From an uncultured Clostridia bacterium (GTDB lineage Bacteria; Bacillota; Clostridia; TANB77; CAG-508): DNA of 64,000 bases. The translations under genes and the position numbers were made by a program. The notes under the pieces are model-generated. The model did not search any database and was not told the origin of the DNA. It saw only the letters and a list, made by a program, of their open reading frames with translations. Shown here piece after piece: positions 55,796-63,636 of the stretch (position 1 is the stretch's first letter; the number at the start of each line of letters is the position of its first letter). Location of the stretch: positions 193,316-257,315 of the forward strand of contig CALXET010000002.1 of assembly GCA_944387405.1 (NCBI GenBank), given 5' to 3'.

Positions 55796-56428
55796 ATGAA
55801 AAAAGATATTTTTGGGAAAGTCCCAGACCAGAAAAAGTTACTTTATGATGGCAAACCAAACTTGGAAGAAGACTTATACCTTTTTCATGTAGCACCTATT
55901 CCAACGGTGTGTCACGCCAAAGTTCTTGACTGTGAAAACTTCTGCCGGGTAAGATTTACTCTTCTTGCTCATAACAGGTACTTGACTCTTGAAGAACTTT
56001 GCTCTGCTAAGGACCATTTATTCGAAGAAGACGAAGCACTCGTTTATCTTTTCAACGAAAACGTTCCTTGCATTGGCAGAATTCCGGACAGTTGCTATAA
56101 CCCATTTATAGAAGGCACAACTCGCCCCGAAGTTACAGCATATGCTATTCCATCAACTCTCGTACCTGATATAGAGAAAATCTTTCCAAGATTTGATTTT
56201 CTCTCTTCAATCACAAGTCGTACAAGAAGAATGATTGACGGAAAAAATGCTGTTATAATTCACAGTGCCAAGCAGCTCACTATAGAAGAGCTCGACAAAA
56301 TTTCTGATCTGTACTTTTACAACTCTATCATGTTCCATACAAGAAAGGATGTCCTTTTAAACTCGTATGGCATCTATATTCTGTGGAAAAAGGAGGATTT
56401 TCCCGAACTCGACAGCTATTTGGAATAA
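55796..56428 (+). CDS. Hypothetical protein, acquired gene between tsaE and tsaB
   Basis: 210 residues; no family recognised. Mixed alpha/beta and soluble, with an IPTVCHAKVLDCENFC segment. It lies in reverse orientation between tsaE and tsaB, which normally form one operon. The composition (AAC, GAC, CTC, TTC) and one in-frame CGG at 55945-55947 (FCRVRF) mark it as foreign. The start is uncertain: see the upstream reading frame. It has its own promoter and terminator. Confidence 0.7.
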   Translation: MKKDIFGKVPDQKKLLYDGKPNLEEDLYLFHVAPIPTVCHAKVLDCENFCRVRFTLLAHNRYLTLEELCSAKDHLFEEDEALVYLFNENVPCIGRIPDSCYNPFIEGTTRPEVTAYAIPSTLVPDIEKIFPRFDFLSSITSRTRRMIDGKNAVIIHSAKQLTIEELDKISDLYFYNSIMFHTRKDVLLNSYGIYILWKKEDFPELDSYLE

Positions 56429-56457
56429 TCCTTATTCTGTGCACCTTTGCACAAAAA

Positions 56458-56492
56458 AGTCCCTTGGAGCTTAGGCTCCTTGGGATTTTTCT
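56458..56492 (+). terminator. Terminator of the 55796 gene
   Basis: TCCC-TT-GGAGC, TTAG loop, GCTCC-TT-GGGA, followed by TTTTT. The stem has a symmetric T-T mismatch. Confidence 0.8.
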
Positions 56493-56496
56493 CTTT

Positions 56497-56925
56497 TTAT
56501 TCACCTACATAATCTATATTAATTTCTCTTTTATTATCATCTTCTATATTTCTCTTAAAATTAATTTTTATATATTTATTTGGAAGAGCATCTTCTATTA
56601 TTTCTCCCCATTCTATTAAACAAATTCCTTTTTCAAAATACTCTTCTCCACCAATTGCATAAAACTCATCAGAATCTTCTAATCTATATACATCAAAATG
56701 ATAAATATTTATATCATCTTTTTTATATTCATTAACAATAGTAAAAGTTGGACTAGATATTTCATTTTCCAATCCAAAATTAGATAAAACTCCTTCAACA
56801 AATTTAGTTTTCCCAGATCCTAAATCTCCAGAAAGAATTACAACATCTCCTATTTTTAATTTCTTAGCAAATTCTTTTGCAAACTCTTTTGTTTCTTCTT
56901 CACTATTTGTTATATATTTTTCCAT
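56497..56925 (-). CDS. tsaE: tRNA threonylcarbamoyladenosine ATPase TsaE
   Basis: 142 residues, Walker A LSGDLGSGKTKFVEG, SPTFTIVNEYK, and a C-terminal CLIEWGE motif characteristic of TsaE. It binds ATP and recycles the TsaB-TsaD complex. The reversed 55796 gene lies between it and tsaB. Confidence 0.95.
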   Translation of the reverse strand: MEKYITNSEEETKEFAKEFAKKLKIGDVVILSGDLGSGKTKFVEGVLSNFGLENEISSPTFTIVNEYKKDDINIYHFDVYRLEDSDEFYAIGGEEYFEKGICLIEWGEIIEDALPNKYIKINFKRNIEDDNKREINIDYVGE

Positions 56926-57079
56926 AATTTATTTTCCTCTATTTTTTATATTTCATATATATTAATAAAAATATAGATATATTTTACTGCAAATCTTAGT
57001 ATTTGTAAATATTACAGACTTTTAAAAATTTTCAAAAAATTTATCTCAAAAATTTATCTCAAAAATTTAAAGTTTTGTA

Positions 57080-57108
57080 TTGACAAACAAAACTTTTTAA
57101 TTTATAAT
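57080..57108 (+). promoter_or_regulatory. Promoter of the tandem tRNA-Gly genes
   Basis: A perfect TTGACA (57080-57085), 17 bases, TATAAT (57103-57108), 20 bases upstream of the first tRNA-Gly. Confidence 0.85.
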
Positions 57109-57128
57109 CTATACTTGTCAGGAGCAAT

Positions 57129-57202
<74 letters not shown>

Positions 57203-57237
57203 TTTTAATTATTAAATCAATACTTATAAGTAGCTAC

Positions 57238-57311
<74 letters not shown>

Positions 57312-57350
57312 TAAAAATTAGTCATTGTATTAGAAAAGTCTAGTATAATG

Positions 57351-57378
57351 GCTTTTTTGTTTTATATAACAAAAAAGC
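57351..57378 (+). terminator. Terminator of the tandem tRNA-Gly genes
   Basis: GCTTTTTTGTT/AACAAAAAAGC stem. It overlaps the end of the terminator for the opposite-strand lipoprotein gene. Confidence 0.7.
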
Positions 57379-57416
57379 ACAAGAGGGAACTTCTTTGGTT
57401 CCCTTTTGTGCTTTTG
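57371..57416 (-). terminator. Terminator of the lipoprotein gene
   Basis: AAGCACAAGAGGGAAC pairs with GTTCCCTTTTGTGCTT (one mismatch). Confidence 0.8.
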
Positions 57417-57438
57417 TAAAGTTTCTATCGTAACAGAA

Positions 57439-57960
57439 TCATTCATTACCATTGATTATTACATGATATTTATCATCAATCACGATTTCAACTCTCGTAT
57501 TGTACTCCCAGCAAATTCCGGTGTGATTTTTAAGAGTTGACTCCCAAACGTATCCGAAACAATCTCCAATTCCTACCCATGTATCTGGATCATCTTCATC
57601 ATATCCGAAGTTAAGAGATTCAAAAGTCTTTGGTGTAAACTTTTGAATAGTACAATCATTCGAAACAATAAATCGAATTTTGTGATTATTCAAAAATTCA
57701 TTTTCGGCATACATCTGCGTAATTCCTGTCGTTGAATCCGGATAATTAACAACCATATAATTATCTTCAACCTTAAATTCAGTTGAATAGTTGTTAAAAC
57801 CAATTCCAAGTTTGTCAAACGCAGTATTTAAAAACTCCTCATCTGACTGATCTGACACTGCCGGAATATCAGAAATAGTATACGTCTTCTGACTGCTTTT
57901 GGAACAGCCACACATACACAATACAACTGAAAATACAATAACTACTAAAACTTTTTTCAT
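57439..57960 (-). CDS. Putative lipoprotein, likely acquired
   Basis: 173 residues. The signal helix MKKVLVVIVFSVVLCMCGC ends in a probable lipobox cysteine at residue 19, and a polar exported domain follows. No family is recognised. It differs in composition from its neighbours but, unlike the other solitary genes, it holds no in-frame CGG. It has its own promoter (58057-58085), a structured leader and a terminator. Confidence 0.65.
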   Translation of the reverse strand: MKKVLVVIVFSVVLCMCGCSKSSQKTYTISDIPAVSDQSDEEFLNTAFDKLGIGFNNYSTEFKVEDNYMVVNYPDSTTGITQMYAENEFLNNHKIRFIVSNDCTIQKFTPKTFESLNFGYDEDDPDTWVGIGDCFGYVWESTLKNHTGICWEYNTRVEIVIDDKYHVIINGNE

Positions 57961-58040
57961 GATGCTTTTTCTTGTCCCACCATTGTAGGACTTGCCTTTC
58001 TTAGTGTTCCCAAGTGGGAAATTTATTGATACTCAAACAT
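57961..58040 (-). other. Structured leader of the lipoprotein gene
   Basis: The leader contains TCCCAC/GTGGGA outer arms and inner GGGA/TCCC-type pairings. No known riboswitch class is recognised. No good ribosome site precedes the ATG. Confidence 0.35.
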
Positions 58041-58056
58041 TAAAAATGTTTTATCT

Positions 58057-58085
58057 ATTATATCATATTTTAGTAATTATGTCTA
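58057..58085 (-). promoter_or_regulatory. Promoter of the lipoprotein gene
   Basis: TAGACA (58080-58085), 17 bases containing CTAAAATATGA, TATAAT (58057-58062). Confidence 0.65.
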
Positions 58086-58115
58086 CTTGTTACATATCTC
58101 TAACTAAGTAGATAG

Positions 58116-58144
58116 TTGAAATATTTTTTTTAATTGTGTATAAT
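58116..58144 (+). promoter_or_regulatory. Promoter of the variant tRNA-Gly
   Basis: TTGAAA (58116-58121), 17 bases, TATAAT (58139-58144), ending 10 bases before the tRNA. A sound sigma-A promoter shows that the gene is transcribed on its own. Confidence 0.8.
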
Positions 58145-58154
58145 ATTAAATAGA

Positions 58155-58228
58155 TGCGGGTATAATTTAATGGTAGAATGTCATGCTTCCGACCTGATAG
58201 TGAGGGTTCGATTCCCTCTACCCGCTCC
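58155..58228 (+). tRNA. Variant tRNA-Gly with UCCG quadruplet anticodon, proposed CGGN reader
   Basis: 74 nt with encoded CCA and normal-length arms. The acceptor stem GCGGGTA/TACCCGC is perfect, and G1-C72, C2-G71, U73, C35 and C36 match the bacterial GlyRS identity set. The anticodon loop is C32-U33-U34-C35-C36-G37-A38, so U34-C35-C36-G37 pairs with CGGA exactly and CGGN by wobble. The stem has a U30-C40 mismatch. C36-G37 is not the G36-G37 that TrmD methylates, so G37 may stay free to pair. The in-frame CGGA/CGGT sites in native genes support this role. A plain GGA reader or a degenerate gene is the alternative. Confidence 0.75.
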
Positions 58229-58241
58229 AAAATATTTTTAC

Positions 58242-58273
58242 AAAAAAAGAAGCTCTTTAAAGCTTCTTTTTTA
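58242..58273. terminator. Bidirectional terminator of variant tRNA-Gly and HAD gene
   Basis: AAAAAAGAAGCT/AGCTTCTTTTTT stem, 14 bases after the tRNA and 12 before the HAD stop. Confidence 0.85.
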
Positions 58274-58284
58274 CTTGTTATTTA

Positions 58285-58923
58285 TTATATATTTTCTTTA
58301 ATTAATTTATCTACTTCATTAAAATCTTTATAGCTATTACAATCTTCTATTCTATTATACATACAAATAAATTTTAGATTACAATTCTTCGCAAATAAAT
58401 AATCTGTATATGAATCACCAATAACAAGTGAAGAATTATCTATATTATCATTAATATCATCTTCTATTATCTTAATAACTTCTTTACTAGGCTTTTTTAC
58501 ATCATCAATCTTATATTCTCTATAAAAAATATATTTAAAATATTTTTTAATACCATACTTTTCTAAAATAAAATCTATCCATTTAGGAGCTGAATTAGAA
58601 ACTAATATAAGAATATTTTTATTCTTCTTTATAAAATCTATAGCACTTTTTTCTATTTTAATTTCTCCTAATTTAAACTTTTCATAGTATTCTTCAAATT
58701 CCGCTTCTTTAAAATTCTCATACCATTTTTCATATTCTTTTTTTGTTATCTTTAAAAGTTTTAATCTTGACTCTCTATTTTTAAAATTTGGATTATTATA
58801 TATATTCTCTGCATCTTTAATTCCATTGTTTTTAAGCCATCTAATCATTACTGATTTTACTCTTTCTTTATCTTTATGAATCGTAATAGTATCTTCTAGA
58901 TCTATTAATATATATTTACTCAA
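58285..58923 (-). CDS. HAD-superfamily phosphatase
   Basis: 212 residues. The start is TTG at 58923 behind AGGAGGGG, overlapping the end of the triple-fusion gene; the longer frame to 58962 lies inside that gene. Motif I is IDLEDTI, so the usual D-x-D is D-x-E; motif II has Ser in LVSNSAP, motif III Lys in DDVKKPSKE and motif IV GDSYTD. This is a cytoplasmic small-molecule phosphatase of unknown substrate. It is translationally coupled to the kinase-PRTase-HisA gene, suggesting a shared pathway. Confidence 0.82.
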   Translation of the reverse strand: MSKYILIDLEDTITIHKDKERVKSVMIRWLKNNGIKDAENIYNNPNFKNRESRLKLLKITKKEYEKWYENFKEAEFEEYYEKFKLGEIKIEKSAIDFIKKNKNILILVSNSAPKWIDFILEKYGIKKYFKYIFYREYKIDDVKKPSKEVIKIIEDDINDNIDNSSLVIGDSYTDYLFAKNCNLKFICMYNRIEDCNSYKDFNEVDKLIKENI

Positions 58924-61120
58924 AATACCCCTCCTGAACTTTTCTTCCGATAGTACAACCAATATTATGTTTTTTTAATATTTCCATTTCCTTTTTTGAG
59001 CTTATACCACCAACACAATTAAATATATTTTTAGTAATTTTAGAATATTTAATTGCATTTTTTACGTCTCCACCTTTAGCTTTACCATCACATTCTACAG
59101 ACACATAATTAAATTCAGAACAATATGGTTCAAATAGTTTAATCTTTTTTGCTATATCTACCTTTTTATTCGTTCTTCTATCTATACTATCTAGTCCTAC
59201 TATAATTCTATTTGGATCAAAATCCTTTAAAAGTTCTTTAGTTGCATGTGTACCAATAATAACTTTATCTGCTCCCATATTTAATAATAATTCAATTTCT
59301 TCTTTAGTCCTAACTCCTCCACCTACACGTACTTTTTTAATTTTCATTATTTTTTTAATAATATCTAAACTTTGGCTATCTCCATAAAACCTATCTAAAT
59401 CAATTATATTTACTTTTGGATAATCTCTTATAATACTTATTGCTTTCTCAATAGGATATGATTCTAAATATCTAATTTTTTTATTCATTATATCCATACT
59501 AAGTACAAAATTAGATTCAAAGTCAATAATTGAAGATATTTCTATATTATGCATATCACATATACTTTTTCCTCTATTATATAAAAGTTCAATATCTGAT
59601 AAAAATTCATTTTGCATTCCATAACTTCTTAATTTTTTTATATAATTATTTGGATTTTTACATAAAGTTTGTACAATATCATCTGTTATAGTATGATGTC
59701 TTGTTGATACATAAGTTTTATAATCTAAATTACCTAAGATAGAAAAATCATTATTTTTATCCATATACTCATAACTAATTTCTAGTGACCCTAGTTTTAC
59801 TTTTATATTATTTTCTTCAAATAATTTTCTAAGTATTATAAGAGTAAGACCACTTCCAATATTTCCATCAATAATATCTATTTTTTTAGGAAAATTTTTA
59901 TTTATGCTAATATCATCTAATTTAAGATTACCTTCATCATATAAACTTTTCATATTTTGATCATGCACACCGAATTTAACATACTCATATTCTAATCCAT
60001 GTATTATTTTAAAAAATGGTCCTATTAATACCCCAGAATATAGTGGAGAAACTATATAAGAACAATCTTTTAAATTTTTTATAGATTTATATAAAAGCAT
60101 TTTATGGTCAGCTTCAATTAGTCTATTTTCAGTGTCTATATCTTTATCTAACTTTCTTAATGAAGTTTTAGATATCTCAGTTATTTTATTTTCTAAACAA
60201 TCTATAATACTTTTTACATCTTCCTCCAGGCATCTTCTAGAAATTTCTAGGTTACTTTTCTTTCCATATAATTCTCTTTTATAATCCTCATAAAAAACTC
60301 TATAACTTGCATTTAACATATACTCTAAAACAACAAAAGCTTTTTTTATCTCAAGAGGAAATAATCTTTTTAGCTTTTCTCTAAAAATTACTAATTCATT
60401 ATATGTTTTTTTCTTATAATATTCTTTTGATCTACTAACAAATATATTTTCATCTACTTTACTTACTAATTTTTCTATTTTAGAATTATCTTTTAATTTA
60501 ATTAATCCTAAATAATCAAAGTCATCTTCTTTTATTAAATCATCATTTTTTTCTATTATTTTTATAGATTTTTTATAAATTTCTTTAAACTCCTTTTCAT
60601 TTGCCCATTCTAAATGGCTTAAAGCATGTTTTACTTTTTCTTTTCTTATTAAATCCTTATTTATATTTTCTCCTATTTCTTTATAAAATAAATTTAGTAA
60701 CTTTTTATCTTTTATAATATGTATTTCTATTGCTGCATAATCTACTTCTTTTGTATCATATTTTGAGCAAGAAAAATCAATAAAATAAATTTCATTATTA
60801 TAATAAATAATATTATCTTTATGTAAGTCTCCATGCACAAAATACTTTCCATTTTTAGTATAAGAATGTAAATATTTAATTGCTTTTGCAAGTTTTATTA
60901 CTATTTTTTCATCTATTTTAATTTCACTTAATCTTTTACCATTAATTTTTTCTAAAACAATACTACTTTTCTTGTCATCGAAACTTATCATTTTTGGGAT
61001 ATGCTTATTTAATAAGTGATAAGCATATTTTTCATTTTCATACATAAGCTTGCTTTCTTTTACAATTTTTATAATAATATCATTTTCTTCATATATTTTA
61101 TTAATGTTTCTTATTCCCAT
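58916..61120 (-). CDS. Kinase-like / phosphoribosyltransferase-like / HisA-like triple fusion
   Basis: 734 residues. Residues 1 to about 210 form a small-molecule kinase fold: VHGDLHKDN with D98 and N103, and IDFS with D115 as the metal Asp. Residues 210-340 are helical. Residues about 340-470 look like a type I phosphoribosyltransferase, with a PRPP-loop-like IDIIDGNIGSGLTL at 414-427. Residues about 535-734 are a HisA/PriA-type barrel with both catalytic Asp (D543 in LSMDIMNKK, D644 in VGLDSI), VGGGVRT at 599-605, IIDLDRFYGD and DGKAKGG. Start ATG at 61120 follows AGGAG. It lies between a GNAT and a HAD phosphatase gene. I know no named protein of this layout. Confidence 0.8.
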   Translation of the reverse strand: MGIRNINKIYEENDIIIKIVKESKLMYENEKYAYHLLNKHIPKMISFDDKKSSIVLEKINGKRLSEIKIDEKIVIKLAKAIKYLHSYTKNGKYFVHGDLHKDNIIYYNNEIYFIDFSCSKYDTKEVDYAAIEIHIIKDKKLLNLFYKEIGENINKDLIRKEKVKHALSHLEWANEKEFKEIYKKSIKIIEKNDDLIKEDDFDYLGLIKLKDNSKIEKLVSKVDENIFVSRSKEYYKKKTYNELVIFREKLKRLFPLEIKKAFVVLEYMLNASYRVFYEDYKRELYGKKSNLEISRRCLEEDVKSIIDCLENKITEISKTSLRKLDKDIDTENRLIEADHKMLLYKSIKNLKDCSYIVSPLYSGVLIGPFFKIIHGLEYEYVKFGVHDQNMKSLYDEGNLKLDDISINKNFPKKIDIIDGNIGSGLTLIILRKLFEENNIKVKLGSLEISYEYMDKNNDFSILGNLDYKTYVSTRHHTITDDIVQTLCKNPNNYIKKLRSYGMQNEFLSDIELLYNRGKSICDMHNIEISSIIDFESNFVLSMDIMNKKIRYLESYPIEKAISIIRDYPKVNIIDLDRFYGDSQSLDIIKKIMKIKKVRVGGGVRTKEEIELLLNMGADKVIIGTHATKELLKDFDPNRIIVGLDSIDRRTNKKVDIAKKIKLFEPYCSEFNYVSVECDGKAKGGDVKNAIKYSKITKNIFNCVGGISSKKEMEILKKHNIGCTIGRKVQEGYFE

Positions 61121-61142
61121 TTTATATCAATCTCCTTAGATT

Positions 61143-61560
61143 TTATAAATATTTAATAAAAAAATATTTTGTAAGTTTTGGCTCTTTCTTACTTTCTCTT
61201 ATGTATTCTAATTTATATCCGCATCTTTTCATAAAATTTAGGGGCTTGAAACTCATAAGTTGTTAAATTAATATTTTCAAATTTTCTATCCTTAAAATAC
61301 TCTTCTACTTTTCTTATAAGAGCACTTCCAATGTTCTTATTTCTATATTCTTTAAGAACAATTAAATCTTCTATATAAACTTCATTATAATATGAGTGTC
61401 CTGTAATCATTCCACAAACTTTGTTATTCTCTTTTGCTATAAAACTAAAAGTTTTAAAATCGCAATGAATATCATTCTCCTCTGAAAATTTATTAAATTG
61501 CTTATCTATAAAATCATAATCTTTTTCTTCTAATTTTTCTTTATATTCTATATCTATCAT
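61143..61560 (-). CDS. GNAT acetyltransferase, needs +1 recoding at CGG codon 114
   Basis: The zero frame from 61560 gives a GNAT protein (YIEDLIVLKEYRNKNIGSALI acetyl-CoA loop) that reaches FYEKM at residue 113, then CGG (61221-61219), one more codon and a stop at 61213. Without a shift the C-terminal strand is missing. Skipping the C reads FYEKMGYKLEYIRESKK and continues to a stop at 61143, giving 138 residues ending KLTKYFFIKYL, a typical GNAT C-terminus. This also brings the end to 22 bases from the triple-fusion gene, as expected for an operon. Substrate unknown. Confidence 0.88.
61218..61221 (-). promoter_or_regulatory. +1 recoding quadruplet CGGA in the GNAT gene
   Basis: The context is ATG-CGG-ATA in the zero frame and ATG-C-GGA-TAT in the functional frame. 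A Met codon in the P site cannot slip to TGC, so A-site recoding is favoured. Confidence 0.8.
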
Positions 61561-61729
61561 TTATTATCCCCTAAAAATAAATTTATAAATTTTTCCTATT
61601 ATACCACGTTTGTATTGAATTTTCTATATTTTTATACTATCGGTAATTTAATAATTTTAAATCATTTTATTGAAAAGTTTATCATTTTATAATACTATAA
61701 TTTCAAATACAAAAGTAAAGGAGAAAATT

Positions 61730-63559
61730 ATGGAAGAAAAAAAAGCTAGAAAAAAATTTTTTATTTTTTTAATCGCGTTAACCCTTTTAGCTCTTATAAT
61801 TTCACTATGTCTTACTCTTTATTTAAGACATAGCATTGATAATACCTCTATACTTGGGAAAATCGATGATTGGGAATATGATCCTGATAAGTATAATTCT
61901 TCAGAAGGCTCTTTAATTTCCTGGGGAAGTTCTGGTGGAAGTTCTAGTGGAAGTTCTGGTTGGACTCCACAAGCAAATAGTTCAGCAGCCAGTTCATCTG
62001 GAAATTCATTTTCGCTAGTATCACCTAGTTTTTCTGCAAATGCTGACACAAACATTGGTTTTTCAACAGGTGGTGCAAAAGATGTTAATAATTTTAGAGA
62101 AAACATTAAAGAAGGTTATTTTCCTATATCAACAGATATAACTTACAATGGACTATTTTATGATTATACTTTCGATACTGGAAATTCAACTACAAATCAG
62201 GAAGATTTATTTTATCCATCATATTCAACTGCAATATCAAAAGATCCTATATCAGAAAAAGATGAATATTATATGACTGTTGGACTTAATTCAAACATAA
62301 AAGAAGAAGATTTCCAAAGAAAAAAATTAAATTTAGTAGTAGTTTTAGATATTTCAGGATCTATGTCTTCTCCTTTTAATTCATATTATTATGATAATAA
62401 TGAAAATGAAGATGAAGATTCAAACAAAACTAAAATGGAAATTGCTAACGAATCAGTAAATATTTTAATAGATCAACTAAAAGAAGATGACAGATTCGGT
62501 ATGGTTCTTTTTGAAAGCTCTGCATATAAAGCAAAACCTTTAAATTTAGTAAGAGATGTTGATATGGGAGCTATAAAAGAACATGTTTTAGATATAGAAG
62601 CTATTGGCGGTACAAATTTTGAAGCAGGATATTCTGAAGCAACTAAATTATTTGAAGATTTTGAAAATGTAGATACTAATGAATATGAAAATAGAATTAT
62701 AGTATTGACAGATGCCATGCCAAATACAGGGAAAACTTCAGATAAAAGTTTATTATCTATGGTAGAAAAGAACTCAAATAACAAAATTTATACAACTTTT
62801 ATAGGAATTGGTGTTGATTTTAATACAGAACTTATAGAAACAATATCAGATGTAAGAGGTGCAAATTATTATTCAGTTCATAATTCAAAAGAATTTAAAG
62901 AAAGAATGGGTGAGCAATTCGAATACATGGTTACTCCGTTAGTATTTGATTTAAAATTAGATATGAAATCAGATTCTTATAAAATTTCAGAAATTTATGG
63001 TTCTGATACTGTAAATAAAGAAACTGGAAACATTATGAATGTAAATACTCTATTCCCATCAAAAACTACTAGTGATGGCGAAGTTAAAGGTGGAGTAATT
63101 TTATTAAAATTATCTAGAAAAGAAAATTCTAATAATGATTCTTCAGATATCGTTTTAAATGTTTCATATAAAGATAGAAATGGTGAAGAATACCAAAATT
63201 CACAAACTGTAACTTTTACTTCAGAAGGCCCATATTATGATAATACTGGAATTAGAAAAGCTATAGTTTTAACTAGATATGCAAATTTAGTAAAAGATTG
63301 GATATTATATGAAAGAAGTGATAGTGATTCAAGATTTTTAATTACACCAAATTCAGGAATTATAGATTGTGTTTATACAGAAGATGAAATATATAGAATG
63401 CTTGGTGAACATGAAAGAACTTCTACAAAATTATCTGTAAGTAATGAATATAAAACATTATTTAATACTTTAAAATCTTATATTGAAACAGAAAAAAATG
63501 AAATAAAAGATGATACATTAGATCAAGAAATAGAAATACTTGATATTTTAACAAAATAA
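61730..63559 (+). CDS. Membrane-anchored von Willebrand factor A protein
   Basis: 609 residues from ATG 61730 (AAAGGAG upstream). A basic N-terminus and one transmembrane helix (FFIFLIALTLLALIISLCLTL) are followed by a Ser/Gly-rich stretch, a polar linker and a vWA domain with the MIDAS motif DISGSMS near residue 228, a Thr in GGTNFEAG and D in LTDAMPNTG. A C-terminal beta-rich region follows. vWA proteins mediate metal-dependent protein contacts at the cell surface. The gene is monocistronic and followed by a strong hairpin. Confidence 0.85.
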   Translation: MEEKKARKKFFIFLIALTLLALIISLCLTLYLRHSIDNTSILGKIDDWEYDPDKYNSSEGSLISWGSSGGSSSGSSGWTPQANSSAASSSGNSFSLVSPSFSANADTNIGFSTGGAKDVNNFRENIKEGYFPISTDITYNGLFYDYTFDTGNSTTNQEDLFYPSYSTAISKDPISEKDEYYMTVGLNSNIKEEDFQRKKLNLVVVLDISGSMSSPFNSYYYDNNENEDEDSNKTKMEIANESVNILIDQLKEDDRFGMVLFESSAYKAKPLNLVRDVDMGAIKEHVLDIEAIGGTNFEAGYSEATKLFEDFENVDTNEYENRIIVLTDAMPNTGKTSDKSLLSMVEKNSNNKIYTTFIGIGVDFNTELIETISDVRGANYYSVHNSKEFKERMGEQFEYMVTPLVFDLKLDMKSDSYKISEIYGSDTVNKETGNIMNVNTLFPSKTTSDGEVKGGVILLKLSRKENSNNDSSDIVLNVSYKDRNGEEYQNSQTVTFTSEGPYYDNTGIRKAIVLTRYANLVKDWILYERSDSDSRFLITPNSGIIDCVYTEDEIYRMLGEHERTSTKLSVSNEYKTLFNTLKSYIETEKNEIKDDTLDQEIEILDILTK

Positions 63560-63575
63560 TATTCATAAAATATAA

Positions 63576-63614
63576 ATAAATCCTTACATTTTAAATTAAT
63601 GTAAGGATTTTCTA
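63576..63614 (+). terminator. Terminator of the vWA gene
   Basis: AAATCCTTACAT/ATGTAAGGATTT stem with T-run. Confidence 0.85.
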
Positions 63615-63636
63615 TTATATTAATTTTTATTTTTAT

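Noticed and set aside
55769..55798. TGA before the 55796 gene as selenocysteine or Trp
   Set aside because: No SECIS-like hairpin in the right place is evident, and native genes use TGG for Trp and TGA as a stop.
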